Assembly (NCBI RefSeq): GCF_027214005.1
Contig: NZ_JAPWGY010000006.1
Span: forward strand, 1-64,000
Direction: 5' to 3'
DNA from: Kiloniella laminariae
GTDB taxonomy: Bacteria; Pseudomonadota; Alphaproteobacteria; Kiloniellales; Kiloniellaceae
DNA: 64,000 nucleotides
Each line of letters starts with the position of its first letter. The stretch's first letter is position 1. Under the pieces are notes generated by a model, which worked only from the letters and a program-made list of their open reading frames with translations, was not told the origin of the DNA and did not search any database. Below, one piece after another: positions 8,940 through 19,166 of the stretch. A program made the position numbers and the translations under genes.

Positions 8940-10274
8940 TCAGTCCTCTTTTGCATCATCATGCCCGGCAGATTCTCCACCGGGGCTCTCAAGGCGGAAC
9001 AGACGGCACAACGCCTGGTCCAGTATTTTCTGCGCGTCAGGATTCTCTGAGGCAGTCTCTTTTAGAACGGCCAGCGGATTATGCAACAAACGATTAATCA
9101 ACAAGCGTGTTGCAATCTCGGCATCATCACCGCACTCAGCCAGAACCTGTGTTCGAAGACTTTCAAAATGTTGTCTGACCAGTGAAATACCCGGCACGGC
9201 CTGCCGTTCTGCTTTCTTGCGCAGAAAGAATTGCATTTCCTGGCCAAGAACTTTCCACGCCGCCATCATAGCAGCCTCACGGTGCGCCTTGCCCTGACGG
9301 GCGACATTTTCCAAATCAAGCAGATCATAGGAAAAAGCACCATCAAGGTTATTCACTTCCTTCTCAACCTCGCTCGAGGGCGTTGTATCGATCAGGAAAA
9401 GAGGTTTTCTTTTGCGTTTCTTCAGCGCCCTTTCAACCAGATCCCGGGTGAAGAGCGAATCTCCGCCACCGACTGCAGAAATGATTATATCACTCTGCTC
9501 CAGCGCCTCTTCAAGTTCCCCCCATGCTCTGGCTTCTCCCCCGAGCCGGAAAACCGCGGTTTCGCTTCTCCCCGCTCTTGGATGAGCAATAAGCAGCTTT
9601 TTTATACCCGCTGAAAGAAACTCACTGCAAAGCAGTTCCCCCACTTCGCCACTGCCGGTTAACAACAAGCTGCAGCGGCCCAGATCCCCATGGACACCTC
9701 GCGCAACCTGCAAGGCGGAAGAGGCAAGACTGATTGGCTGCTGGGCAATTGTCGTTTCGGAACGTACCCGTTTTGCCGCTGCAAGACTGGCTTGAATAAT
9801 ACCATCAAGAAGCGGGTCCAGAAGTTCAAGTGTCTGCGCCCGTCTGACACAATCCTTGACCTGACCGAGAATCTGGGGTTCACCAACAACCAGGCTATCA
9901 AGGGACGCAGCAACAGCAAAGATATGACGAAGCGCATCAAGTCCACGATGGCAATAACATTGCTTGCGTAGAAACTCTTGTTCAAGTCCGGCCTCACCTG
10001 CGATCAGCGCTGTATAATAATCCTGATCGGCGTCTGCCCCTTTGCTCAATAAAAAATCGAACCTTTCACAGGTCGCAATCAGAACAACACCGTTCCTGCC
10101 GTCGGCCTTCAGCTCTTTAAGCACACTTTCATAATCGGGTTCCTCGACAAAAAGCCGATCCCTCAGACGGCGACCTGCAGTTCGCGCGTTCACACCAATA
10201 ACCGTCAGACCTTCCAGAGGTGCTGATTGCTCGATCAGGGGATGTTCAGGAATGAAGGGTGGAATTGAAATCAT
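8940..10274 (-). CDS. hemA: Glutamyl-tRNA reductase (C5 tetrapyrrole pathway)
   Basis: Reduces glutamyl-tRNA to glutamate-1-semialdehyde with NADPH, the first committed step of haem synthesis by the C5 route. The 444 residues show the N-terminal family start ([16 protein letters not shown]), the nucleophilic cysteine C69 in ATCERF, the signature [14 protein letters not shown] (127-140), an NADP-binding Rossmann domain ([12 protein letters not shown]), and a C-terminal dimerisation helix. The canonical TCNR motif reads TCER, so the asparagine after the nucleophile is replaced by glutamate. Most Alphaproteobacteria make 5-aminolevulinate with ALA synthase, so this gene is unusual for the class though known in some Rhodospirillales. 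It leads the hemA-prfA-prmC operon. Confidence 0.93.
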   Translation of the reverse strand: MISIPPFIPEHPLIEQSAPLEGLTVIGVNARTAGRRLRDRLFVEEPDYESVLKELKADGRNGVVLIATCERFDFLLSKGADADQDYYTALIAGEAGLEQEFLRKQCYCHRGLDALRHIFAVAASLDSLVVGEPQILGQVKDCVRRAQTLELLDPLLDGIIQASLAAAKRVRSETTIAQQPISLASSALQVARGVHGDLGRCSLLLTGSGEVGELLCSEFLSAGIKKLLIAHPRAGRSETAVFRLGGEARAWGELEEALEQSDIIISAVGGGDSLFTRDLVERALKKRKRKPLFLIDTTPSSEVEKEVNNLDGAFSYDLLDLENVARQGKAHREAAMMAAWKVLGQEMQFFLRKKAERQAVPGISLVRQHFESLRTQVLAECGDDAEIATRLLINRLLHNPLAVLKETASENPDAQKILDQALCRLFRLESPGGESAGHDDAKED

Positions 10275-10287
10275 CTGCGATCGCTGA

Positions 10288-10320
10288 AAAAAAGAACAGG
10301 GGCCATTCTAGGCCCCTTTT
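10288..10320 (-). terminator. Intrinsic terminator or attenuator between hisS and hemA
   Basis: On the minus strand AGGGGCC-TAGAAT-GGCCCCT is followed by GTTCTTTTTTT. It lies 33 bases after the hisS stop and ends about 14 bases before the hemA start codon. It separates hisS from hemA, unless hemA is reached by read-through. Confidence 0.75.
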
Positions 10321-10352
10321 CCCCTGGCTGTACAGAACCGTGATCCTGTTGA

Positions 10353-11597
10353 TCAGCGATAAATCGACAGTTTCTCAACCATCTCGTCCAGCTTGACCAG
10401 CGACTGCTCTCCAGAGACAAGATCTCGAAGGGTTGCAGAGTTCTCAGCCAATTCATCGTCACCCATGATAATCGCAGCACAGGCATTCAGTTTATTCGCC
10501 CGGATCAGACGTTTTTTCAGATTACCACTGTACCCATGCTCAATCCGGAACCCGGCAAGACGCAGATTATTGGCCAGTACCAGAGCCCGTTTTTCTGCTT
10601 CTTCTCCCATAGGAATAATCGCCACAGGCCGCGGTTCGGCAATTTCCCGCGTCATCAACATAGACAGCCGTTCCACACCGGATGCCCAGCCAACGCCAGG
10701 AGTTGCCGGCCCACCCATTGTCTTGATCAGGTCGTCATAGCGGCCACCCGCCAGCACAGTCCCCTGCGCCCCCAACGCGGTAGTCGTAAATTCAAAGGCG
10801 GTGTGACAGTAATAATCCAGACCACGAACCAGCCTTGGATTGATCGTATAGGGGATATCCAACGCGTCCAGACCGGCCCGGACCTCGGTAAAAAACGCCC
10901 GGCTATGGTCATTCAGATAGTCAGAAAACACTGGCGCATCGGCAACCAGTTTCCGGTCGCCCTCATCCTTTGAATCGAGGATCCGCAAAGGGTTTTTTTC
11001 CAACCGATTGAGGCTGTCTTCCGAAAGCTGATCACGATAGGCCGAAAAATACTCTATCAAGGCCGAACGATAGGCAGCCCGGCTTTCACTGTCGCCCAAA
11101 GTATTTAGTTCCAGCACGGTATTTTCATAGACACCAAGCTCCTTAAGGAACTGAACTCCCAGAGAAATAACCTCGATATCGCCTTGTGGCTTATCCACAC
11201 CAAGCAGTTCGACACCAGCCTGGTGAAACTGTCTCTGACGGCCTTTCTGTGGACGCTCGTGACGGAACATCGGGCCACAATAAAGGAATTTGACCGGCAA
11301 TTGCTGGCTCAGGCCATTCGACATGAAAGCGCGCGCAACACCAGCTGTGTTTTCCGGACGCAGGGTAATCTCTTCACCTTCCTTCATTTCGAAGGTGTAC
11401 ATTTCCTTGGTCACAACATCCGAGGTATCACCCAGAGTTCTTTTAAAGACCTCTGTTTTCTCGAAAATCGGGGTGGCAATTTCATCAAACCCAAAACGGT
11501 CTGCGACAGCCCGTGCAGTTTCCAGTACCTCGCGATGCCGACGCATTTCTGCTGGCAGAAGGTCATGCGTACCACGAACTGGTTGCAGAGAAGACAT
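10353..11597 (-). CDS. hisS: Histidine-tRNA ligase
   Basis: Class II aminoacyl-tRNA synthetase that charges tRNA-His. The 414 residues begin with the typical MSSLQPVRGTHDLLP and carry class II motif 2 (FRHERPQKGRQRQFHQ), the histidine-specific LVRGLDYYCHTAFE and GGRYDDLI segments, and a C-terminal anticodon-binding domain. It stands between ispG and hemA on the minus strand and ends in its own terminator. Confidence 0.97.
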   Translation of the reverse strand: MSSLQPVRGTHDLLPAEMRRHREVLETARAVADRFGFDEIATPIFEKTEVFKRTLGDTSDVVTKEMYTFEMKEGEEITLRPENTAGVARAFMSNGLSQQLPVKFLYCGPMFRHERPQKGRQRQFHQAGVELLGVDKPQGDIEVISLGVQFLKELGVYENTVLELNTLGDSESRAAYRSALIEYFSAYRDQLSEDSLNRLEKNPLRILDSKDEGDRKLVADAPVFSDYLNDHSRAFFTEVRAGLDALDIPYTINPRLVRGLDYYCHTAFEFTTTALGAQGTVLAGGRYDDLIKTMGGPATPGVGWASGVERLSMLMTREIAEPRPVAIIPMGEEAEKRALVLANNLRLAGFRIEHGYSGNLKKRLIRANKLNACAAIIMGDDELAENSATLRDLVSGEQSLVKLDEMVEKLSIYR

Positions 11598-11719
11598 GGC
11601 TTGGGTTCTCCTGAAATAGCCTGAAGTTTATAGGAATAATTCAATCGGGATGGTTATAGGGAAAAGCACCGATAAAGTACAGCGGCCTTAGACATCACCC
11701 GGAACAACGCCTGAGCAGT

Positions 11720-12853
11720 CTAATGCCCCATCTGAACCGGCATCTCACCCCGGGCGATTGCAGCTTCGATCTCTTCAGCCTTTTTTTCAATCATGCCAAC
11801 AAGATGATCCACAATACTCTTGTCCTTGAGGCGGTGATCCTGCAAGCCACCAACATAGATCTGATGGGTGTTGTTGCCACCACCAGTCAGGCCGATATCA
11901 GTCATGGTCGCTTCACCAGGACCATTGACCACACAGCCAATCACGGAAACCGTCATTGGTGTGGTGATATGGCTCAAACGTTCTTCGAGTGTCGCAACCG
12001 TATTAATCACGTCAAACTGCTGCCGGGCACAGGATGGACAGGAAATCACATTCACCCCCCGATGGCGTAGCCCCAGAGATTTCAGGATATCAAAACCAAC
12101 CTTGATTTCCTCAACCGGGTCTGCCGAAAGAGATACACGCAAGGTGTCCCCGATTCCGGCCCAGAGCAGGTTTCCAAGACCGATTGACGATTTAACGGTT
12201 CCCGTGCGCAATCCACCTGCTTCGGTCACACCGATATGCAGCGGATAGTCACATACCTCTGCCAACTGCATATAGGCAGCGACCGCCATAAAGACATCCG
12301 AGGCCTTGCAGGAAATTTTAAAATCACGGAAATCGAGATCTTCCAGAATCCGGATATGCCCCAGTGCTGATTCAACCATGGCCTCTGGGCAAGGTTCCCC
12401 AAAGCGTTCCAGCAGGTGTTTTTCCAACGACCCGGCATTGACACCAATACGCATCGAGCAACCATGGTCCCGCGCCGCCTTGACGACCTCGAGGACCTTT
12501 TCGCGCTTGCCAATGTTTCCCGGGTTGATGCGTAGACAGGCCGCGCCTGATTCTGCAGCTTCAATTGCTCTCTTGTAATGAAAATGAATGTCCGCAACAA
12601 TCGGCACAGAAACTTCGCGAACAATTTCCTTAAGCGCCCGCGAAGACTCTTCATCCGGGCAGGAAACCCGCACGATATCCGCTCCGGCTTCTTCCATCGC
12701 ATGTATCTGGGCAACCGTTGCTTTCACATCGGTCGTCAAGGTATTGGTCATCGACTGCACCGAAATAGGCGCGTCTCCCCCCACAGGCACCTTGCCTACC
12801 ATCACCTGTCTGGATTTGCGGCGTTCAATGTCACGCCAGGGCCGTATACTCAT
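11720..12853 (-). CDS. ispG: 4-hydroxy-3-methylbut-2-enyl-diphosphate synthase
   Basis: Iron-sulfur enzyme of the non-mevalonate (MEP) isoprenoid pathway that converts MEcPP to HMBPP. ATG 12853 ([12 protein letters not shown]) is preferred over the GTG codon directly upstream because an AAGAGAG site precedes it. The 377 residues form a TIM barrel ([21 protein letters not shown]) and a C-terminal cluster domain with the cysteine ligands ISCPSCARQ and [11 protein letters not shown]. The next gene on the minus strand is hisS, after 122 bases. The ispG-hisS pair is widespread in Proteobacteria. Confidence 0.97.
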   Translation of the reverse strand: MSIRPWRDIERRKSRQVMVGKVPVGGDAPISVQSMTNTLTTDVKATVAQIHAMEEAGADIVRVSCPDEESSRALKEIVREVSVPIVADIHFHYKRAIEAAESGAACLRINPGNIGKREKVLEVVKAARDHGCSMRIGVNAGSLEKHLLERFGEPCPEAMVESALGHIRILEDLDFRDFKISCKASDVFMAVAAYMQLAEVCDYPLHIGVTEAGGLRTGTVKSSIGLGNLLWAGIGDTLRVSLSADPVEEIKVGFDILKSLGLRHRGVNVISCPSCARQQFDVINTVATLEERLSHITTPMTVSVIGCVVNGPGEATMTDIGLTGGGNNTHQIYVGGLQDHRLKDKSIVDHLVGMIEKKAEEIEAAIARGEMPVQMGH

Positions 12854-12996
12854 CACACTCTCTTTTCATGCCTTGCAAAGCAGGTGAAACATGCGCTTTC
12901 CCTGATGAAAATTCAAGTCGCGTACAAAGAATTAACATCCCGGAAACGAACCACACCATTCATGGCGGTCCCGGATCGATAAAAAGATATCGCCAG

Positions 12997-13032
12997 AAAC
13001 AAGATCCTAAACAAGACCCTAAACAAGAATGG
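12997..13032. repeat. 12-bp short tandem repeat, about 2.7 copies
   Basis: AAACAAGATCCT, AAACAAGACCCT and the partial AAACAAGA lie head to tail, just beside the terminator of the rodZ-like gene. Such short arrays can vary in copy number by slippage. No function is evident. Confidence 0.6.
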
Positions 13033-13054
13033 TGCCGAAAATTCGGCACCATTC
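13027..13054 (-). terminator. Terminator of the rodZ-like gene
   Basis: GAATGGTGCCGA pairs with TCGGCACCATTC around a four-base loop. On the minus strand the stem is followed by TTGTTTAG, a weak T-tract. It lies 34 bases beyond the rodZ-like stop codon. Confidence 0.65.
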
Positions 13055-13087
13055 AAAATTCATAAGTATATCCGGAAAAGTTGCGCG

Positions 13088-14308
13088 TTACTCGCCGCGG
13101 AGAACTTTCTGCAGTCCATCGACGGAAAGCGGGACATCCCGACGCACTGCACCCGGGGCACCCAATAAAGGAAGGTCTTTGCCATTGAGGCTAAAAATAA
13201 TACCTCCGGCATTACCTGTTGCCATCACAAGGCCATCCCGTTGAGGAACTTTGTATTCATCTCCGGCTCTGAGAACCTGACTAAAGACGACTTCCCCCTT
13301 GCCATCGACAATATGCATCCAGGTGTCACGTTCGGCCCGGATCGCGATCGGAGAAAGAACACCTTCATCCCCAAAAACCTGTGGCTCAGGTGGCGAAGGC
13401 GGGCTAACCGCCGGGGTTGTTGTCACCGCGCCAACCGCGTTTTCACTGGGCACAGCTCCCGCAGGTGTTGCCGCCTCTTCAGCAGCAGTTGCCGAGGATG
13501 CTGAACTGCCAGAGATTGTCGCACCCGCATTATTTTCAGGTGACACGGCAGGCGGGATTATCGGCTCAACCTCCGTGGCAGGGGCAACATCAGCTGCACT
13601 CCCTGTCGTATCATCAGGCAGACTCTCCGGGCTCTCTTCTTCATCCTGTCGTGTCGCAGATTCGTCTGCTCCGGATGGCACCACCGCAATCTCCGGACTT
13701 TCAGGAGAAATCGTTGCTTCTGCACCGTCTGCGTTCGAAACAGGCTCTGGCTCAGCCGTGGCTGGAGTATTCGCAGAACTGGTCGTGACCTCTGCCCCGG
13801 TTTCGATGTCTCCTTCAACGAGCGGACTGTCTGATGGACTGGAAACAAAGGGCACCCATTCCGGCAAACCCGCTTCATAACGGGAAAGCGCAACCCAACC
13901 ACCATAGGCTGCAGCAAGTAAGACTGCAGAGGTAAGGATCAGGGCAAAACCAGGGATTTTACTCTCGGGAACAGGGGTTGGGAAAACCAGCTTCTGACGG
14001 TTCCCATAGTGTTCCACTTCCTGTTTGAACTGGCGAACAATCTCGTCTTCATTCAGGTTCAAATAGCCTGCATAGGTTCGGACAAAACCATAGGCATAGG
14101 TATCCCCCGGCAAGCTGGCAAAATCACCGCGTTCAATCGCTTCAAGAAAGACATATCGGATACGGAGGACGTTAGCGACGCCTCGCAAATCCTGGCCGCG
14201 CTTCTCCCGTCCGGTTCGCAGAATTTCTGCGACCGTCACTCGCGACTGACCAAGTCCGGAACCATCTGTTTCCGGAGCATTTTCCCGTAGATCTTCCATT
14301 GCTTCCAC
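13088..14308 (-). CDS. RodZ-like helix-turn-helix membrane protein
   Basis: A bitopic membrane protein of 406 residues: cytoplasmic HTH_25 domain (about 23-92, TVAEILRTGREKRGQDL), one membrane segment (119-140), a long Ala/Ser/Pro/Glu-rich periplasmic linker (150-310), and a C-terminal DUF4115 domain (WMHIVDGKGEVVFSQVL). RodZ proteins link MreB to the elongation machinery and set rod shape. The GTG at 14308 has a GGAGG site six bases upstream; the in-frame ATG at 14299 is the alternative. The position directly upstream of ispG is the common proteobacterial order. Confidence 0.85.
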   Translation of the reverse strand: MEAMEDLRENAPETDGSGLGQSRVTVAEILRTGREKRGQDLRGVANVLRIRYVFLEAIERGDFASLPGDTYAYGFVRTYAGYLNLNEDEIVRQFKQEVEHYGNRQKLVFPTPVPESKIPGFALILTSAVLLAAAYGGWVALSRYEAGLPEWVPFVSSPSDSPLVEGDIETGAEVTTSSANTPATAEPEPVSNADGAEATISPESPEIAVVPSGADESATRQDEEESPESLPDDTTGSAADVAPATEVEPIIPPAVSPENNAGATISGSSASSATAAEEAATPAGAVPSENAVGAVTTTPAVSPPSPPEPQVFGDEGVLSPIAIRAERDTWMHIVDGKGEVVFSQVLRAGDEYKVPQRDGLVMATGNAGGIIFSLNGKDLPLLGAPGAVRRDVPLSVDGLQKVLRGE

Positions 14309-14418
14309 AATCCCCCTCCGTACAGCAACTGGCCATGGTCAACACAAAGCGAACCCACCCATGGAGTGCTATCGGAAAGTTGTAGCAAATTCAGTGGGAA
14401 ACGACAAACAGTTCCGCT

Positions 14419-16701
14419 TTATATCACAACGCCGGATTTTTTCGCGTATTCTTCCAGTTTTTCCCGCAGACTGTGATCTGCTTCATCAAGCAAACCGGAC
14501 ATAAAGTCGGTCACCTGTGCCACGTCAAGCGAACAGACCATTTTCTTGACAGCTGACACCTGAAGCGCCGGCATGGAAAGGGACCTGAAACCACAGCCAA
14601 TCAGGGCCATGGCCTCCAACGGCTGAGCTGCCATATCACCACAAAGGGAAAGATCGACACCCGCCGCTGCCGTGCTGTCTGCAATAGTCCGCAACAACTT
14701 AAGAACACCAGGATTAAGTGCATCATAACGCCGCGCAAGTCGCGTATTTCCCCGATCCGTCGCAAAGACAAACTGCAACAGGTCGTTACTGCCAACAGAC
14801 AGAAAATCCACTTCGCGACAGAGCGACGGCAGCTGCCAGACAAGGGCTGGCACCTCAAGCATCGCACCAACCCGGATTTTTTTAGGCAAAATACCACCAA
14901 TAGAGGTTTCGCGCTCGAGTTCACGATCAAGAAGGGCTTTGGCCGCAAGAAACTCTGCTGTTTCTGCAATCATCGGAAACATGACATTAAGGTCACGGCC
15001 TTCGCAGGCACGGATCAATGCCCGCAGCTGTTGCCTTAACAACGCTGGCCGATCCAGCCCTATGCGAATCGCCCGCCATCCCATGGCAGGGTTCTCCTCG
15101 GCAACCGTGGACCAATAGGGAAGAACCTTGTCTCCCCCGACATCCAGTGTCCGGAAAACAACCGGTTTTCCCTCTGATCGGTCGATAACCTTGCGGTATA
15201 AATCCGCCTGATCTGCCACACCGGGAAACGACTGCCGCACCATAAAAGGAACTTCTGTGCGGTAAAGGCCGACACCATCAGCCCCTGCAGCATGCATATG
15301 AGGCAGGTCGATGAGCAAACCGACATTGACGTTCAGGGAAATCCGGTGACCGTCCAGACTGACAGAAGCAACATCCCGCGCTGCGGTAATCTCTTCCCAG
15401 CGGACTTTCTTGTCTTTCACATTCAGACGCAGTGTCTTCAGAACGTCTTCTTTGGGGCGGACAAAAACCTGATCATTTGTTGCATCCAGGACAAGGGTAT
15501 CCCCTTCGCGTATGCGCGAAAGAACGTCCCGGCATCGGCCAAGAATCGGCAGTTCCAGCGCCTGAGCAACCAATGCAACGTGGGCTGTCGGGGATCCTTC
15601 TTCAAGAATAACGCCCTTGAGGCGATCCCAGTCGTAATCAAGTAGTTCCGCAGGCCCCAGCGTCCTGGCCAACAGGATAAATTCATCTGGCAGTTCGGGC
15701 TTTTCGTCACCCAGACCAAGAAGATGGTGCAACAGGCGATTCGCAAGATCATCCAGATCTGCCAACCGTTCCCTCAGATAGGGATCGCTGATCTTGCCCA
15801 TACGCGAACGGGTCTCGTTCTGGATTTTCTGAACCGCGGCCTCGGCGGTCATGCCGCCAACCCGGATCGCTTCAGTGATTTTACCAACCCATCCGCGATC
15901 TTCTGCAAACATCCGGTATGTTTCCAAGACCTCGCGCTGCTCGCCCAGCGCTGCAATTTCGGTTCTTGTCAGCATCTCATCAATAGATGAACGCATCTCG
16001 GCAACTGTCACTTCAAGCCGGCGAACTTCGTCTTCAGGATCATCCGCAATAATACGGCTGATCACGATGCCACGATTATGGAATACCGCCTGACCAATGC
16101 CCAGTCCCTCGTTCAGACACAGGCCTTTCAGGCGATCAGGTTTTTCCCGTTCCTCCAGGCTGCCCTGGGTTTCAATTGCCGAAACCGTAAGCGCGCCTCC
16201 GGATATCAGTTCCGCCAGAACCATGGCAATGGTTTCCAGGGCTTCGACTTCTTCCTCGTGGTAATGACGGTGGGTGACATTCTGGACCGCAATAACCCCC
16301 AGAACCCGGCCACTGCGCAGGATCGGCACCCCGAGCATGGACTGATAGGGTTCCTCGCCGGTTTCTGGTCGGTAGGCAAAGTTAGGATGTCGGGGAGCGT
16401 CAGAAACCGCCATGGGCAAAGCCAATGCGGCAACTTGCCCGACAATCCCTTCACCTTTATGGAGGCGGGTTTTATAGACGGCCTCCGGTTTCAGGCCTTC
16501 GGTCGCGGCAAGCTCGAGAAAGTCACCTGGTCGCATGACATAAATCGAACAGACTTCAGCATCCATATCCCGGGCAATAAGCTCGACTGTCTGACGCAGA
16601 CGGTCCTGATCAGTTGACTTGCCCTTCATCTGATCACGTAAAAGCTTCAGCAGACGACGTGAACCGCTCCACGCTGAAGTTTTTACGTCTTTACCACTCA
16701 T
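14419..16701 (-). CDS. ptsP: PTS-Ntr enzyme I (phosphoenolpyruvate-protein phosphotransferase with GAF domain)
   Basis: First enzyme of the nitrogen-related phosphotransferase system; it autophosphorylates with PEP and passes the phosphate to NPr. The 760 residues comprise an N-terminal GAF sensor domain (about 20-165), the PEP-utiliser swivel domain with the phospho-histidine in PTAHVALVAQ (near residue 374), and the C-terminal PEP-binding barrel (GLYRTEVPFM, MFPMIAET, SVGSNDLLQF, LCGDMAAQP). The alphaproteobacterial enzyme senses glutamine through GAF. It follows lysC on the minus strand, as in many relatives. Confidence 0.96.
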   Translation of the reverse strand: MSGKDVKTSAWSGSRRLLKLLRDQMKGKSTDQDRLRQTVELIARDMDAEVCSIYVMRPGDFLELAATEGLKPEAVYKTRLHKGEGIVGQVAALALPMAVSDAPRHPNFAYRPETGEEPYQSMLGVPILRSGRVLGVIAVQNVTHRHYHEEEVEALETIAMVLAELISGGALTVSAIETQGSLEEREKPDRLKGLCLNEGLGIGQAVFHNRGIVISRIIADDPEDEVRRLEVTVAEMRSSIDEMLTRTEIAALGEQREVLETYRMFAEDRGWVGKITEAIRVGGMTAEAAVQKIQNETRSRMGKISDPYLRERLADLDDLANRLLHHLLGLGDEKPELPDEFILLARTLGPAELLDYDWDRLKGVILEEGSPTAHVALVAQALELPILGRCRDVLSRIREGDTLVLDATNDQVFVRPKEDVLKTLRLNVKDKKVRWEEITAARDVASVSLDGHRISLNVNVGLLIDLPHMHAAGADGVGLYRTEVPFMVRQSFPGVADQADLYRKVIDRSEGKPVVFRTLDVGGDKVLPYWSTVAEENPAMGWRAIRIGLDRPALLRQQLRALIRACEGRDLNVMFPMIAETAEFLAAKALLDRELERETSIGGILPKKIRVGAMLEVPALVWQLPSLCREVDFLSVGSNDLLQFVFATDRGNTRLARRYDALNPGVLKLLRTIADSTAAAGVDLSLCGDMAAQPLEAMALIGCGFRSLSMPALQVSAVKKMVCSLDVAQVTDFMSGLLDEADHSLREKLEEYAKKSGVVI

Positions 16702-16850
16702 AAGACCCGCTTTCCTTGATGCCCTGTTTCTGACCTGACAATACGACGCTTTCGGTGCTTCTTAGTGATTAGGCAACCTCAGATCCCTTCCCCGGCCAGT
16801 CCGGAAATATTCCGGTCAAGTCTTATGGTAGAGCTCTGAGGTTCGCGGTA

Positions 16851-18071
16851 TCAGTCTTCAGCATCCAGTCCATAGGCTGTATGCAGGCTGCGAACTGCCA
16901 GTTCTGTATATTCTTCAGCGACAAGGACCGAGATCTTGATCTCTGATGTCGAGATAACCTCGATGTTAATCCCCTTCTCAGCCAGGGCCGAAAACATTTT
17001 CTGCGCAACACCTGCATGTGAACGCATACCAACACCGATAACTGAAATCTTGGCAACGGACGGGTCAGAATCAAGACTTTCGTATTTCAGACCAGCATTG
17101 TTTTCCAAAACCTGGATCGCGCGCTTCAGTTCTGCCTTGGAGACAGTGAAAGTCATATCCGTGGTTTTTTTATCAGCTGAAATATTCTGCACGATCATAT
17201 CAACATTGATCGCGGCCTCGGTAAGGGGGCCAAAGATACTGGCCGCAACACCGGGAGTGTCCGTTACTTTACGCAGAGTGACCTTAGCTTCATCACGGTT
17301 ATAGGCGATACCGCTTACAATTGCCTGTTCCACAATCTCATCCTCATCAACAACTAGAGTTCCCGGCTTATCTTCGAAGCTGGAAAGAACCTGTACCCGA
17401 ACGCCGTGTTTCATGGCCATTTCGACAGACCGGGTCTGTAAAACCTTCGCCCCCTGAGAAGCCAGCTCAAGCATCTCCTCGTAAGTGATCTTGTCCATCT
17501 TACGTGCTTTGGCGACAATTCTGGGATCTGTCGTATAAATTCCATCCACATCGGTATAGATATCGCAGCGATCAGCCTTCAGGGCCGCGGCGATGGCAAC
17601 AGCAGAAGTATCGGACCCCCCGCGCCCCAGCGTGGAAATCCGGCCATCTGGACCAACCCCCTGGAAACCGGCAAAGACCGCGACCTGACCTTCACCAAAG
17701 CGACGAATAATTTCATCAACTTCAATGCGTTCGATCCGGGCACTACCATGCGCACCGTTTGTGATGATACGTGCCTGCCATCCCAACCAGGAACGAGCGT
17801 TAATCCCCATCTCCTGCAAGACAATCGCCAATAGACCGGAGGTTACCTGCTCCCCCGAAGCGACAACAGAATCATATTCACGCAGATCATAAAGCGATCC
17901 CGCTTTCTGGACATAGTCAACCAGCTGGTTGGTAACACCTGCCATGGCAGATACAACAACGGCGACTTCGTTGCCGGCATCAACCTCTTTCTTCACGCGT
18001 TGAGCTGCGTTACGGATTCGATCAAGATCCGCGACCGAGGTTCCACCGAATTTCATTACGACTCGGGACAT
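16851..18071 (-). CDS. lysC: Aspartate kinase
   Basis: Phosphorylates aspartate, the entry to lysine, threonine, methionine and diaminopimelate synthesis. The 406 residues carry the kinase signature KFGGTSVADLDR near the N-terminus, the GRGGSDTSA motif, and two C-terminal ACT domains that bind feedback inhibitors. Length and pattern fit the lysine/threonine-regulated proteobacterial type. It is divergent from ubiG across a 246-base gap in which no clear promoter could be chosen. Confidence 0.97.
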   Translation of the reverse strand: MSRVVMKFGGTSVADLDRIRNAAQRVKKEVDAGNEVAVVVSAMAGVTNQLVDYVQKAGSLYDLREYDSVVASGEQVTSGLLAIVLQEMGINARSWLGWQARIITNGAHGSARIERIEVDEIIRRFGEGQVAVFAGFQGVGPDGRISTLGRGGSDTSAVAIAAALKADRCDIYTDVDGIYTTDPRIVAKARKMDKITYEEMLELASQGAKVLQTRSVEMAMKHGVRVQVLSSFEDKPGTLVVDEDEIVEQAIVSGIAYNRDEAKVTLRKVTDTPGVAASIFGPLTEAAINVDMIVQNISADKKTTDMTFTVSKAELKRAIQVLENNAGLKYESLDSDPSVAKISVIGVGMRSHAGVAQKMFSALAEKGINIEVISTSEIKISVLVAEEYTELAVRSLHTAYGLDAED

Positions 18072-18317
18072 CAGGACCCATCCTGTATGGAAATACTAAA
18101 ATCAGTTTCCCGTGCGAGAAAAACCCTCTGCAGACGGTTGCTCTCTCGGGTGGACATATCCATACTCTGCACGGCGCGACGAGGCAAGAGTAGGCAAAGG
18201 AAAAACCACGACATTTACAGCAAGAATGCTGTAGATTTTAACTTTAGTCACCTACCTGTCACGACTGCATAATGTACCAAGAAACCCACACGACAGAACG
18301 AAGTCCCGAGCAAAAGC

Positions 18318-19112
18318 ATGACCATGGCAAAAAAGATCGAAACCACTCAGGAGTCACCACTGCAGGATGATGCCGCAGGCATTACGGTAGATCCGCAGGA
18401 AATCTCCAAATTTGCCGCCATGGCCGAGGAGTGGTGGGATCCCTTGGGCAAGTTCAAGCCACTTCACCAGTTGAACCCGGTACGCATCTGTTACATCCGC
18501 GATCATCTCGCCAAACGGCACAATAGAGATATTACCCGGCGTTTTCCGCTGGAAGGCCTCACCATCCTCGACATCGGCTGCGGAGGGGGGTTGCTCTCGG
18601 AACCGCTCACGCGTTTAGGAGCAAAGGTAACCAGCATTGATGCCTCCCACCGGAATATAGAAATTGCCCGGCTTCATGCCGAAGAGACCGGACTTGTCAT
18701 GGACTATCGCCATATGACAGCCGAGGATCTGGTGGAGACCGGCGCCCAATTTGATGCCGTCATCAATATGGAAGTTATTGAGCATGTCGCTGATGTCGAA
18801 GCCTACTCCAACTCCTGCGCCACGCTGGTCAAGCCTGGCGGGGTCATGTTCGGTTCGACCCTGAACCGGACAACCAAATCTTATCTGCTTGCAATTGTTG
18901 GTGCAGAATACCTCTTGCGCTGGGTTCCCCGGGGCACCCACGAATGGAACAAATTCCTGCGACCATCCGAGTTTGTAGACCTATTGCGGCGAAACGGCCT
19001 TGCAACCCAGGACATTATGGGTGTGGTTTATAACCCGCTTCAGGACAAATGGTTCCAGGACGCAAAAGATCTTGATGTCAATTACATGCTGGTTGCTGAA
19101 AAACCGCTATAA
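18318..19112 (+). CDS. ubiG: Ubiquinone biosynthesis O-methyltransferase UbiG
   Basis: SAM-dependent enzyme that performs both O-methylations in ubiquinone synthesis. The 264 residues contain the UbiG-typical FAAMAEEWWDPLGKFKPLH (32-50), SAM motif ILDIGCGGG (83-91), and the family-specific GTHEWNKFLRPSE. ATG 18318 is used; ATG 18324 is nearly equivalent. Divergent from lysC and convergent with the DUF1178 gene. Confidence 0.96.
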   Translation: MTMAKKIETTQESPLQDDAAGITVDPQEISKFAAMAEEWWDPLGKFKPLHQLNPVRICYIRDHLAKRHNRDITRRFPLEGLTILDIGCGGGLLSEPLTRLGAKVTSIDASHRNIEIARLHAEETGLVMDYRHMTAEDLVETGAQFDAVINMEVIEHVADVEAYSNSCATLVKPGGVMFGSTLNRTTKSYLLAIVGAEYLLRWVPRGTHEWNKFLRPSEFVDLLRRNGLATQDIMGVVYNPLQDKWFQDAKDLDVNYMLVAEKPL

Positions 19113-19166
19113 AGCCGATCTTCGTCTCGTACCGGCGGGGTGCAACAGGTTGGAAACATCTGAATC

